DNA of 64,000 nucleotides from contig JALLAP010000010.1 in the NCBI GenBank assembly GCA_036939355.1, positions 1 through 64,000 on the forward strand. The letters are read 5' to 3'. Below, one piece after another: positions 11,251-22,193 of the stretch. Numbering within the stretch: the first letter of the stretch is position 1; every line of letters starts with the position of its first letter. The notes below the pieces were generated by a model. It did not search any database. It was given only the letters and a program-made list of their open reading frames with translations, and was not told the origin of the DNA. Source of the DNA: Thalassiosira profunda (taxonomy: Eukaryota > Bacillariophyta > Thalassiosirophyceae > Thalassiosirales > Thalassiosiraceae). The translations under genes were made by a program, and so were the position numbers.

Positions 11251-11731
11251 GGATGCCAATTGCACTACACTGGGCGTGCCGGTCGACAATAAGATGTCAA
11301 GCCTGTCGGTCGTCGGAAGTTCACCCAAAACTTCTTTGGTTGCAATGGGCCCTACCACCGCTTGTGGGCGCCAACAAAATTGCAGATGGAGCCACCCGCG
11401 CCGTCCGTGGTACTGAGGGCAGCTGCCGAGGGTGGGGCCGCGCCTGCGTGGCCAGGGCGGACGTGCGTGCTGGTCCGCCGTGCAGCGCCGCCGGGGAAAA
11501 AATGGGGAATGAGGAATCTGTCCGAATCTGCTCCTCGCTCTTTATGTCGCGACTGCCTCTCAAACTCAAACTCAAAGTCAGCCGAGACCTCCCTGCATCT
11601 GCATGCACCTGGTGCACCTAGGCTGGGACGCGCCGCCGAAGGGGCCGTGGCAGCCGTCGGCAGCAGCGTCGGGAGGCTCTGCATTCGTAGCGCCCCGTTC
11701 TTAGATTCCCACTATCACCCTCTTGAACGCA
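11251..11731. promoter_or_regulatory. Divergent promoter region between VPS34 and the CaaX protein
   Basis: A 481-nt GC-rich spacer between two genes facing apart. It contains CAAACTCAAACTCAAA (11561-11576), a short imperfect repeat. Its minus strand stays open in the VPS34 frame to about 11544, so part of it may encode an extra N-terminus if an upstream exon exists. Confidence 0.35.
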
Positions 11732-12592
11732 ATGGAGGAAGAAAATGCACATGCACCGTCGCATGCACCATCGCCAGACGTGATGGGCTCATGCGCCACA
11801 ATGGGAGAGCAGCCACAGTCCCTGCCGCCGGGCTCGTTTTCCATCGGCGTTAAGAGCGACGACGATCACTTCTTCGTGACCGTTTCCATACCGAGGATCG
11901 TTGACCTCCCCTATTTGGGGCAAACATCGTTGCAAGCCATCGGTGCGTCAGCGGCCATTATTGCCGTTCCCTGGTTGTGGTGGTACGGCCGCCGCACCGC
12001 GCGGCGATGGCGCCAATACATCTCCAACAAAAGAGAGGCACGGGCGGAGGCACTCAGAAAGGCCGAGTCTCCGGCCCGGGCCACGAAATGGGAGAGCAAA
12101 AGCCACAGAAAATTGGACGAGTTCATGAGCGAGGAAATTGCGCCGGCTCGGCAGCGCTTGCGAAAGGTGGAGGATCCGGACACGGTGGCAAAGCGGGTGG
12201 CCAAACGGGAGAGAATCAAGACCGAGCAGGCGAAGAAGCCCAAAGGAAAGCTGGGATTGAGCGACGATTTGTTGACCAATACCCGAGGATCTCTGAGGAA
12301 ATTGGAAGAGGCATCACCAAAGGAGCCGAAGGAGAAGAAGCCGGAATTCAGTGATTTGCTGCAAAAATCACGCTCGGGGCTGCGGCAATCCGCGGATGCG
12401 CCTTTGGCTTCCTATTTGGAGGACTCAAAATCAGAAGGAGAGGAGGACGGAAAAGATCGCACAGTGGATGGCAACGTAGATGCTTTGCCGGAGGACAGTG
12501 TAGAGGAGGATATCGACGGGAATGAGCAGAGCAACGATGCAAATGGCACCGACGAAAGTGGGGGCGATGATGGCAAATGCATCATCAGTTAG
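11732..12592 (+). CDS. Single-pass membrane protein with three LRK-type repeats and a C-terminal CaaX box
   Basis: Predicted 286-residue protein that I do not recognise. One hydrophobic segment (residues about 66-90, SLQAIGASAAIIAVPWLWWY) is followed by a strongly basic stretch (GRRTARRWRQ). The rest is charged and mostly helical. Three related segments can be seen: FMSEEIAPARQRLRKVEDP, LSDDLLTNTRGSLRKLEEA and FSDLLQKSRSGLRQSADA. Their pattern of hydrophobic pairs followed by LRK resembles WH2 actin-binding motifs, but the match is weak. The last four residues, CIIS, form a CaaX box of the type farnesylated in other eukaryotes. That would make an unusual protein with both a membrane span and a lipid anchor. 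The ATG at 11732 is the first in frame. Confidence 0.6.
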   Translation: MEEENAHAPSHAPSPDVMGSCATMGEQPQSLPPGSFSIGVKSDDDHFFVTVSIPRIVDLPYLGQTSLQAIGASAAIIAVPWLWWYGRRTARRWRQYISNKREARAEALRKAESPARATKWESKSHRKLDEFMSEEIAPARQRLRKVEDPDTVAKRVAKRERIKTEQAKKPKGKLGLSDDLLTNTRGSLRKLEEASPKEPKEKKPEFSDLLQKSRSGLRQSADAPLASYLEDSKSEGEEDGKDRTVDGNVDALPEDSVEEDIDGNEQSNDANGTDESGGDDGKCIIS

Positions 12593-12677
12593 ATGGGATT
12601 TGTGTTGAACAGTGATTGTACAGAGAAGATAAGGTACGGCGTAGGGTCCACGAAGCTTAAACAAATAATGCGCTCTC

Positions 12678-14748
12678 TCACTGCCAGGACGAGTCCTTGC
12701 CTTCCAGTATCTTCTCAAAGTCGACCTTCTTCGTGTCGACCCCTTCTTTTGCTTCTGGCAGCTTGCCGGGCGCTTCTTTTCCTTCAAGCAATTGGTCGAA
12801 TGCCTTCATATCATCTTCCTCTTTGACCATTTCCACTTCCCGAAACTCCTTGCTCGTATCGAACACAATGTCCTTCCCGCTGGCTCTGAGCTGCTTCATT
12901 CGTTTTCCGAAGCCTGCGGCCGCCATGAGTTTCCGCTTGACGCTCCCCGCCTTCTGCTCCAGCACCGCCTTCCACGACTTTCGGGCCTTGTTCCTTTGCT
13001 GTATCTTTGCATTCTCGCGCTGAATCAAGATGTTGCGAACGACGGGGATGGCGTTGAACAGCACGGCATAGCCCAGGAGGAGCGGGAAGAACTGCTGCAC
13101 CAGCCCCATGTAGGACGGCAGTCGAACTCCATACAGCGCGTATTGTCCCAACAAGTTTCCGAGGTACAGTGCCCCACCAAGATTGACGACGCCCAATAAC
13201 CCCGCGAGGATGGTTTGGAAGGACGACGCCAGGCTAAACTTGTACTCTCGCTCCAGCAAGAGCGTGGGATCGTCGACGTCCATATCCATGTAGCCCAAAT
13301 CCTTTGTCTCCTGCGGCAATGCTCGTTCCAGAATGTCGATCAGATCAGCTCTATCAAGCGCTCCTCTCGTGCTGATTCCACTCATCTTCAGGAGCGTTTT
13401 GATCGTACTCGTGGGCGCATCCTCCTCGAGCCCCGCCCGTCGCAATAGCCGCATCTCCCTCTTTACGCGCGCCATCTCCTTCGAGCTAATGGAGGATACC
13501 GGCTTGGTAGTGGCGGATGTCATCAGTTCTGGAAACGTGTAGACAATGTCCCCATCCTCCGTCACCTGCGGCGTTCCATCCAGCTTGGTTACGATCGGCA
13601 ACACGAAGCTCTCGTCGACGTACACCCGTTCCTCTCCAAGCTTCCCCTCTGCCGTCAAAGGCATGGGAGCCTCGTCGCAGAATGGCGCCAGCTGCTCGGC
13701 CGTCACTGCGCCGCCATTCTGCCGAATCATCTCTGCCACCAACGCGATGCGACGTTCCTCCACGTCCCCGTTCGGATTGCCGTCCCCAAACACGTAGGAG
13801 AAGACCGATTCGAGAAAACCCATTTCATCCGGACTGCGCTCCCTCCCACCCCTGCCGTCGTAGCCCGGGGAGTAGTAGTACCGCGAGTAGTACGGGCGGT
13901 AGTAGAAGAAGTCGAAGGGAGACGGGCCCCAAAATCCTCCCATTCCACCCATGGGCATTCCCCCGCCCCTCCGATCCCTTCGATCGTCGTCCCGGTCCGA
14001 GCTTCCCCCGCTGGTCGAGATGAAAAATATCGTGCTGAATATTGCCACTAATGACGCCACCAAGACCACCCCAAAGCCCACCTTGGTCGCATAGAACAGC
14101 GGAGGGAAGACCTTCTCCTTCCACGTGGTGAGCGCTCGATATTTGGCAGAGTTCGACGACAGGACGGCATTCACGTTGGGAGGGAAGGTGTAGAGAAGAT
14201 CCCCATCCGAGGAGACGGCAATGTCCCCGCGCGTGAGGGAGGCGAGGGTGGTCAGGTCCTTCCGGGCTTGGGTGAGCGATATCCCCGCTTTGGCTGCGAG
14301 ATCTGCACAAGATGTGATCATGAGATAATTTACAGGTAGTTGCAATAAACGCGCCGCGAGGAAACGAAACGAATCATTACGCATACTCACCCGATGCAAC
14401 AATGGGCCCGCCATTGCTTTTCTCCACGGCCTGCAGCACCTTCTTCGGCGGCAGCCGCTCCATCAGCTCGTCGTAGGAGGGGATGATGCCGCCGCCGCCG
14501 CTGCCGGCAAACAGCGGCCCCACTCCCCTCCTCCGATCATAACTTGATGATGAATGTGCAATTGAAAGAGTGTTCATAGGACGAAGGGCGGGTATGCTCC
14601 GCGAGGAACCGATGGTGGATGCACCTCGAGAAGTTGCCAAGGGAGCCGTGGTCCGCGGGGGGAAAGAGAAGGCATCGCTACGAATTGCAATGCACGCGCA
14701 GGCCAGCAGGGCCGACAGCGGCCGCGGTGGCGACCCTCTGGGTATCAT
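12678..14748 (-). CDS. Conserved plastid membrane protein of plants and algae (At5g03900-like)
   Basis: Two exons, 14748-14391 and 14302-12678, encode 660 residues. The N-terminus (MIPRGSPPRPLSALLACAC) is a signal peptide followed by SDAFSFPP, a diatom plastid-import motif, so plastid targeting is likely. The start is the ATG at 14748, although the frame is open further upstream. After the junction (IVASDLAAKAG) come a winged-helix-like segment, a membrane span (about VGFGVVLVASLVAIFSTIFF), a Gly/Arg/Tyr-rich loop, and the conserved block FLESVFSYVFGDGNPN. A second copy of the winged-helix-like segment and further hydrophobic segments follow. The order matches, from memory, a plant chloroplast family sometimes labelled iron-sulphur cluster biosynthesis, but I see no cluster-binding cysteines. 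Its function is not established here. Confidence 0.75.
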
Positions 14749-15332
14749 GGATGCAATTGTCAATCCGCCGCAGCTGCTGTACTGCTCCACAGCGGGCCCG
14801 GCCCCTCCTTCCTCCTTCCTCGTCGTCGTCTTTTGGTGAGCGAGAGCACGCAAATCGGATACAAAATCTTTGGGATGCAACTTCGGACACAAAATCGACA
14901 CGCAAGATACGAATCAAAAGATACCGTCTCAAGATGGTTGAATACCAGGTCGGCAGAATGTCCGTCGAAACGTAAAGAACTTCTTGGGTTTCTCAAAGGT
15001 CATTCAAAAGCGAAGGAAGCGACATGGTCCTGACTTATACTTAACACATTTATCTATGTGTGTCGTATCTCTGTAAATTGGGCAGTAATAGGGCTTATCA
15101 AATTTGGAGATATGTCACATTCAACGCGAAAGGAGGCTTTTCTAGCCTGACGCGGCGACAGAACGTTAACTGCGCACTGCAAACAACTGCCGCGCTTGAA
15201 CCAAGAGCGGCAAGCGGTGCAATCTTGCCAAAGCGGAGACGAACGCGGGCGCTGGAGGCGGCGTTGATGGGATTATCGGCAAGGAGTGGTAGGCCGGGGC
15301 TTCGCGTCACTTTTGTCTAGGGTGTAGGCCCG
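14749..15332. promoter_or_regulatory. Divergent promoter region
   Basis: A 584-nt spacer between the plastid protein gene (-) and the large two-pass protein gene (+). The right half is A/T-richer than nearby coding DNA. I see no conserved element, RNA gene or coding signal in it. Confidence 0.4.
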
Positions 15333-18272
15333 ATGGCGGCCACAAAAGCAAAAGGCAAGCCGTCAGCTGACCGTGACGGACGGGATGCACCGAACAGAGA
15401 GGCCAGCATGCACCACGAACATCATGCGCAGCCTCCTCGGCCGAGGAGTGGGCCGCAGCACCTGATGGCCTCGCGAGGGGCGCCGGGGGGCAACCTCGCC
15501 CGCACCCTGCGGCACCAGGGCCAGCGGCCGCCGCGGTCCCAGGGGCCGCCGCAGCCGCCGCAGCCAGTCCGGACCCCGCCCCGGGACCTTCAACTCGAGG
15601 ACCTCCTCTCCAACGAGACGGAGCACGTCAATTATTCTCGCACGGGCGGCAGCACGCCGGCGCCCTCCCTGGCGTCGCTCACCCCCGAGAGCATGCCGCT
15701 CGACGAGTCCAACCGGACCGCGCTCCATTCCAACGTGCACCTTGACGAACCGCATCTGGTGCCGGAGGACCTCCCCACCCCGGGCGTCTCCAATCGCAAG
15801 AGCGTTCGTTGCAACCGCGAGGCGGGGCGGGATTTGCAACGGGGCATGCTCTACAGCCCCCACGACGCGCAGGAGGCCCAAGGTGCATATGATATGGGCG
15901 AGGATGCACCTTACCTGACGGACGAGGCCAGCGAGGATTTGAGCCTGTCCCTCAACGACCTCTCCAAGGACCTCACCAAATCTTTCGCGGAGTCCAACGG
16001 GGAGTGGACTTTGCAATCGTTCCTGGAGCACCAGCGGCGCGTGAAGGAGGAGCGGAGGAAGGGGAGGGGGAAGCGCAGCTTGTCCCTTGCCAGTGCTCAT
16101 TCCGATGGTGCCCGTAGAGACAGCCTGACCACCCGCAGAGACAGCCTCGGGGGGAGCCTCGCGGACACCGACGGGGGGAGTCCTGCGGAGACCGGCCATG
16201 GGGCCGAGGGAGATCGGGGGAGGCACGGCGAGTCCGTTCCCACCCTGTTGGTGGACGAGGACGAGGGGGGGATCCTCGAGTCGTCCCTTCTCTTGACGGG
16301 GGAGGGGGACCTCCCCCCGCCTCCCAAGAAGCGCAGCAGGGCGGTCACATTCCTCCTCGCCGGAGTGGCCTTGACGGCCCTCCTTGGAGCCTTGCTAATC
16401 TCCCTTTCGACCTTCGGGAACGTCCAAGAAGAGCAAGATGTGGGGGGAGAGGACTGGCACCCCCTCTTCCAGCACAGCCAGCGCACCGCCGACATGGAGG
16501 TCGAGGTGCCCGTGAATCCGGGCCCGGCCCAGCCCATCCTCAAGGACGCGTCCAAGAAGGCCCGCCGGAGGGAGCAGGAAAGTTCCCCCACCGAAGAAAG
16601 GGGAGGCGCCTCGAACAAGGACGGGCGGCACCTCAAGGAGCCCGGGCAGGTCTACGAGCCCATCGAGGTCAAGGGGGAGTTGACCCAGGAATTGTGCCCG
16701 GCGACGCACACCCTTTTCTCCCAGAGCCTCATTTTGAGGAGCAGCTACGGAAACATCTTCAGCATCACGACGCCGCCCGGTCCCCAGACGAGGGGCAACA
16801 TGTTCGATCAATCTGATCGCAAGATGGACGACAAGGCCGAGGAAGAGGCTGCTGCCGCCGACCAAGGCGGCAAGAACTTTTTCAACAAGCGGAACCTCCA
16901 GACCGGGGGCACCGGGGGGAATTTCGACGACACGGGCAACTACTTCGACATCGACACGGAAACCGAGAGCATCTACGACGGCTCCGGCGTCGAGACCATC
17001 ACCGTGCGCACCCTCTCCCTCCGCATGGCCGACTGGAAGCCGTACGCCGACACCCACTTCGAGGTGTGGGTGTACACCGGATCGGGGGACAACATCGAGC
17101 TCAACTCCAACGACCTGGACGACGATCCCACCAACGACAATCGCATTCCCCCCAGCAAGGGGGAATACCAATCCTCGCGCGCCAAGTTCACCGAATGGTC
17201 CCTCATCGCCGAGGGGGCTGAGCGGGAGCTCATCCCCGACACCGACTTCTTCGACCACAACGGCCACATCTTCAACGTTGGGGCCGAGAACGACGTGTCC
17301 GACGCCGGTCCCCTCGGACCCCTCACGAACTTCGACAACATGGAGGACGTCAGCCTCGCCGCCGCCGAGTGGAATGCGGGGCAGATCAGCAGCCAGGGGA
17401 GCATGAACGCCTACACGGCCGACGGGGAATCCACCGAGACGTACTTCTTCAAGATTCCCGAGGAGAAGTTCGTCCCGCTGCGGTTGCCCAAGTACAACGG
17501 CAAGGCGACCCTCTTCGTGACGCTGGATCGGGTGGGGTTGCAGTACGGCTACGCGGCCAAGCAGGAGTTCGACGAGGTCGACGTGACGAAGCACGATTAC
17601 ATCGACCAGACGCCGAGTTTGGACGTGCTGAATGGCAACGTGAACTTGAACATGCACGTGGGGGAGGGGGTCATCTTCTATCCCTGGATGGAGGAGGAGT
17701 TCTTCTACCAGACGCGAAGGTTCTTGGGGAAGATTTGGTACGACGCGTTGATTCCGTGCGAGTACATCCCCATCGTGCAGGTGTTTGAGACGGACGCTCC
17801 GACGGCCATGCCAAGCATGGCCCCGAGCGAGAATGGCACGGTGGTGGCGGCCGATTTGCTCATTTCGGTCCTCATCAAGGACAGCGTCCCGCCCATGCCG
17901 GCCGATGTGCAGGAGAAATTTGAGGACACCTTGTTGGACTTTGTTGACGACGAGTTCGGCGACTTCTGTCCGCTCACGTGGGGCGAGGAGGCGAACGTCG
18001 CGGACCAGGAGGTGAGCGCGATTGCGGGACCAGGAGCGGGCGCCGCGAGCCCGGCGATATCGAAGAGGAGCATCGATCCGCACCACGAATCGGAACACAC
18101 AACGACCGACGGCGAGGGCGTGCGCTACCTGCGCCAAATCTTCGAGCCCATGTTCTACCACAAGCGCGACCGTCTCCTGAATGCCCAGGGACGCCGCATG
18201 CAGGCGAACGGGAACGGGAACGGGAACGGGAACGGGAACGGGAACGGGAACGGCAACGGCAACGGCAACGGG

Positions 18273-18304
<32 letters not shown>

Positions 18305-20558
18305 TGCGATCACCCTCCTGGACGCCGAAACCACCGTCAGCGCGCTCTACAATTCCAATTCCTGTCCCAACAAAACTCCGGACGAATTGGCCGCCATCCT
18401 CGAGAAGTTCATCAACGACAACAACGAGGAGTTCCTCACGAAGCTCAAGGCCGCCGACGATTACTTCGCCGACGCGTTCGGGGTCAGCGCGGACATCATC
18501 GGGGGACCGCCCGTCGACATTCGCTCTTCCGAGCTCATCACCGAGGAGGACGACAAGAATATGGCCGCCATCATCGGAGGGATCATCGCCGCGCTGCTCC
18601 TGTGCTGCTTCTGCTGCTGCCTGCCGTTGCTGGTCATCCGCAGGCGTCGCCGCAAGGAGAGCAAGGAGAATGAGGTCATTGGCGAGGACATCGAATGGGC
18701 GAGGCCCGTGGACGAGGACCTCTTCCCGCCCCTCGGTGGCTACCGCGACGACGTCCCTCTCCCCGGAGGGGACGGCTTGGGGTTGGACGACGACGCCGGA
18801 AAGCGTCGCCGGCGTCCCGACGGGGAAGTTCCCGAGGATATGGAGACGCCGCCAGACATTGGCCTCATTCCCATTCCGCCTGGCATTCGACCCGTCCCCG
18901 ACGACACGGAGATGGTCCACGCCCACCGCTTCCTGGACAGGGAACCCCCCGACGATGCATCGAAGAGCCGGCCCTTCGGCCTTCCGGGTCGCATGCCCGG
19001 CGAGGGCGATGGCACCGATCCGTACGGCATCAACATCTATCCCGGAGGCGACTGGGAGGAGGGAGAAGGCGACCCCGACGACCTCAACCTGCGCCCCATT
19101 ACCAAAACGCAGGGCGAGGACTTCGACTCGGACTGGAAGCCGGACCACTACGAGCCCGATGGCGGTGTTCAAGGCTTCGACAGGGACGGAAAGTCGGTCG
19201 ACATCAACGCGAAATGGAACAGGCTGCCCAAGAAGGAAAAGAAGAAGTTCGACCCAAGGAAGGGGCTCAACGTCAAGGCCATGCTGTTGCAACGGAAGCA
19301 GGCCCTCGAGGACAAGAAGAAGAAAATGCGAGAGGTGGAGATGGCAGAGAAGGGCATGGGAGACGACGGCGAGGACCAAATGTTCGCCAAGGCGGAGCCC
19401 GACGGGCGTATCGAAGATCTCATGTCTCGCATCAAGTCGCTCGAGAAGGACCGCAACAAGAAGTACAGGCGACAGGACAAGGCCATCGAGGAGTCCGACT
19501 ACGAGAGGTGGAAGCGTCTCAACCTCGAGGGCGCCGATCTCTCCTCGGACGAATCCTCGGACGACGAGGATCGGGACCTCACCGCGGCGAGGAAGAAGAA
19601 AAAGAAGAAGAAGAAGCGCGGCGACGATTACATGCTCCACTTCGACGATTTGGACGCGTACAACAGGGCTCTGGCGGTGCATCAGGACGCCTACATTCAC
19701 AAGTGGGTGAAGGTCAAGGTCGAGAAGGAGGACGACACCGAGGGGGCCATGATCGACGATGTGGAGATGGAGAGCAACGCCGCCCCGAGCACCCTTACTG
19801 GCCCGAGCAGCAACGCTGGGGACGACATTGCCGAGGAGGACTTCGTCGGCGATTTGGGAGGCGAAGTGGCTGGTGGAAGACCGAGGCCTGCGATGCCAAG
19901 GCAGCAAACGGAGTACCTCGGCGACATTCCCGAGGACGACATGGAAGAAGGCGAGGGAGAGGAGGAGGGGGCGGCGCGTGGTCCTGACAGGAGAGCGATG
20001 ATGTCAAAGCAGCAAACCGAATTCATTGGCGACATACCGGACGAGGAGGAGTCAGCGGCACCGGACACAGAAGCCATCAAGGCTGAGATTACTCAGCTCG
20101 TCAAGCTGGTCCTCCCGGAGCAGGAGGAATTCCTTGAGGACTTGTTCAGTCAGTTTGAGGGTAGGGAGGACGCGCTACGAGCCACTCTGCTCAAGAAGGC
20201 AGAGGCGCAGGGCATAGCACCACCTCCTCCTCCTCCTCCTGCCGCTGCCGCTGCCGTGGCTTCAGCCGGCGCGGGTGCTGCCGCGGGGCGCGGTCCTGAC
20301 AGGAGATCGATGATGTCGAAGCAGCAAACGGAGTACATAGGCTCGGTGAGCGACATGGGGCAGGAGGAAGAGGACGCTGCGCCTGCAGATAGGAGATCCA
20401 TGCTGTCAAAGCAAGCTACCGAATACATAGGTAGCGTCAGCGACATGGGGGAAGAGGAGGAGAATGCTCCTGACAGGAGGGCCAGTTTGGCAAAGGATAG
20501 GACAATGTCAAGATACAGAAGGAACCTCAGCGACGTTGTGGAGGAAGAAGAGGAGTAA
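15333..20558 (+). CDS. Large two-pass membrane protein with Asn-Gly tract and C-terminal repeats
   Basis: Single-exon gene encoding 1741 residues; I do not recognise the family. Residues 1-335 are polar and Ser/Arg-rich. A first membrane span (FLLAGVALTALLGALLISL) lies at about 340-360. A long domain of about 700 residues follows, with many aromatic residues and beta-like segments. Near residues 958-990 is a run of about 17 Asn-Gly pairs. The second span (AAIIGGIIAALLLCCFCCCL, about 1078-1098) is Cys-rich and followed by RRRRRKE. The last 640 residues are very acidic, with lysine runs. They end in related repeats of the form DRRSMMSKQQTEYIGSVSDM (about residues 1520-1735). With two spans, both tails should face the same side, probably the cytosol. 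It may be a diatom-specific surface or organelle membrane protein, but that is inference. Confidence 0.7.
18204..18303 (+). repeat. Coding hexanucleotide microsatellite (Asn-Gly)n
   Basis: About 17 tandem units of GGGAAC or GGCAAC encode an uninterrupted Asn-Gly run inside the large two-pass protein. The two unit types come in blocks, which suggests recent slippage. Length differences between alleles are likely. Confidence 0.9.
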
Positions 20559-20591
20559 TGGGAACAATTTTTAATGTATTGTAGAGAGAAA

Positions 20592-21872
20592 TCATTCAAC
20601 GATGCGCTCAAAGTCGACGTATTGTTTCAATGCGATCTGCTCCTCGAACAATTCCCAGCCTGCAAGTTTGTTGATCGAGCCCTTGTCTTTTCCCACCTCG
20701 CACTTCACCTTCTTTGCGTCCTCCTTCCAATGAGGCCGCAATGCAAAGTCCTCTTCTCGTCGCTGGTGCCGGAAGAAAATGTTGTCGTTGGGTTGCGAGG
20801 GGATCATGCTGCTTGTTGATATGATGCGGCCAATCCGCTGCAGCCGCGTTGGGTCTGGCACTGCCGCGGGTTCCGGGCAGCAAAATAGGTCGAACAGGAC
20901 TGTTCCCGGCTTTGTGCTTTCCAAGTGATCGAGGAAAGTATCGAATTGTTGCTTGCCCGGCGCTTTTGTTTTCGCGGGCTGGCCTTTCATTCCAGCTTTG
21001 CTGCTTGCCGTTTCATTGGGACATACTTCATCTGCTGCAGAATCGTCAACTGCACCACTATGCCTTCCATCCAAGACTGGTTGCAGTATCAATATGTACG
21101 GAAAATGGACTCTCTCCTCCGGAGCGCTGCCATCGGCATCGAACGAGCAGTAATCGGATGCACCGAGTGAGAGCGGATGATCGCTGTACTTCCAAAAACT
21201 CTTCAGCAATGGCTTCAGCGCCAGGTTCATCCGCCCCGTCAACTGTGTGCACTGTACGTGTTGAAAGTAATTCATCTCTTTTTGCCCCGTCTTGCTGCCC
21301 ATGAGTAGCAGATTGCCACTGCGCATGCTGTTTCCCCGGAAGGCCTTGATGGCGCAGCAGGGGAAGAGGTTGGCACTCCGCAGTTTGTTGCCCGCCGCGT
21401 GCAATACCGCCTTTGCAATAGGGTTCCGTACTACGTCGTTTGGTGGGCGCATGGCCGAAGAAAGTCGGACTATGCAATGCTCCACCGTTCTCCCCGGAGT
21501 CAATAGGCCCGTGTAGGGTGCATCTTTTGATGATTGCTGCATGGGTTGCTCGAACAACTCGATCCTCGCCTTACAAAGCACCCCGTGAGGACATATCGTC
21601 TTGCCTCCGGTCCTGTTGCCCTTATTGACGAAGCGCAGATCGTGCGGACATTGCAAGTGCTCGCTGTAGTCGCTGGAGGTGATGTCGGCAATCACAGCGT
21701 CGTAGCTCGGCCACTCCCGAGCTTGATGCTCGCTGGTCCGCTGCTTGTGCTCCTCGCCCTCGCGCCGTCCGCGGCGGTTGTTGTGCTCCCGCAGCATCAG
21801 CCAGAGGGCCTCGCACTGCTCCTCCGCGGTGCTCATTCTGGATCTGGGGGTGCTGTATGCCTTCACCTTCAT
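20592..21872 (-). CDS. Possible haem catalase-fold relative
   Basis: Predicted 426-residue single-exon protein. The middle reads like a distant member of the catalase-like superfamily: CIVRLSSAMRPP, then CCAIKAFRG, then SGNLLLMGSKTGQ. Catalases and allene-oxide-synthase-like proteins have an RxS motif and a GxAxKF segment in the same order. The C-terminal part (VRIG-type segment LQRIGRIISTSSMIPSQ, then FFRHQRREEDFALRP) looks conserved rather than random. There is no signal peptide and no membrane span. I cannot point to the proximal haem tyrosine, so activity is uncertain. The ATG at 21872 is first, and a second at 21836 (MSTAEEQ) is possible. It ends 33 nt from the stop of the convergent neighbour. 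Confidence 0.45.
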   Translation of the reverse strand: MKVKAYSTPRSRMSTAEEQCEALWLMLREHNNRRGRREGEEHKQRTSEHQAREWPSYDAVIADITSSDYSEHLQCPHDLRFVNKGNRTGGKTICPHGVLCKARIELFEQPMQQSSKDAPYTGLLTPGRTVEHCIVRLSSAMRPPNDVVRNPIAKAVLHAAGNKLRSANLFPCCAIKAFRGNSMRSGNLLLMGSKTGQKEMNYFQHVQCTQLTGRMNLALKPLLKSFWKYSDHPLSLGASDYCSFDADGSAPEERVHFPYILILQPVLDGRHSGAVDDSAADEVCPNETASSKAGMKGQPAKTKAPGKQQFDTFLDHLESTKPGTVLFDLFCCPEPAAVPDPTRLQRIGRIISTSSMIPSQPNDNIFFRHQRREEDFALRPHWKEDAKKVKCEVGKDKGSINKLAGWELFEEQIALKQYVDFERIVE

Positions 21873-22193
21873 TCACCGCGCGAGCGCCAATCAAAAGGTT
21901 ATGCACAGGTTGGACCAGGCGGCGTTCATTTTGGACTGGGCGGGTACCATCACCTTCACCGAGCTGTGCAGGTTGCAGGTTGCAGAGGGTTCAGAGCTGC
22001 CTGTGTGAATTGATGGTGCAGTGTTGGAGTTAGGGTTAGGGTTAGGTTCGTTAGCAGGTTAGGGTTGGGGTTGTTAGGGCGCGCCTCTTTCGTTTCTGAA
22101 CTGTCTGCAGCACCGGTGGAGCACCTGCAATCTTGCAATCTTCTGCAGCGGCCGCCACCACAGCGGACCACCGTGCTCTTATCGACCGCCAAG
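21873..22193. promoter_or_regulatory. Divergent promoter region with telomere-like tract
   Basis: A 321-nt spacer between the catalase-like gene (-) and the small membrane protein gene (+). It contains the telomere-like tract listed separately. The part right of the tract is GC-rich and leads directly to the ATG at 22194. Confidence 0.4.
22029..22079. repeat. Second interstitial telomere-like tract
   Basis: The plus strand holds tandem TTAGGG units from about 22030 and degenerate copies (GGTTAGGGTTGGGGTTGTTAG) to 22079. As with the tract at 2839, it lies in a divergent promoter and not at a chromosome end. Confidence 0.85.

Noticed and set aside
16395..19907. Very long open frame (1170 codons) on the minus strand opposite the two-pass protein
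   Set aside because: It is low complexity, rich in Val, Leu, Gly and Arg, and mirrors the high-GC third positions of the sense gene. The sense strand has clear membrane spans and repeats.
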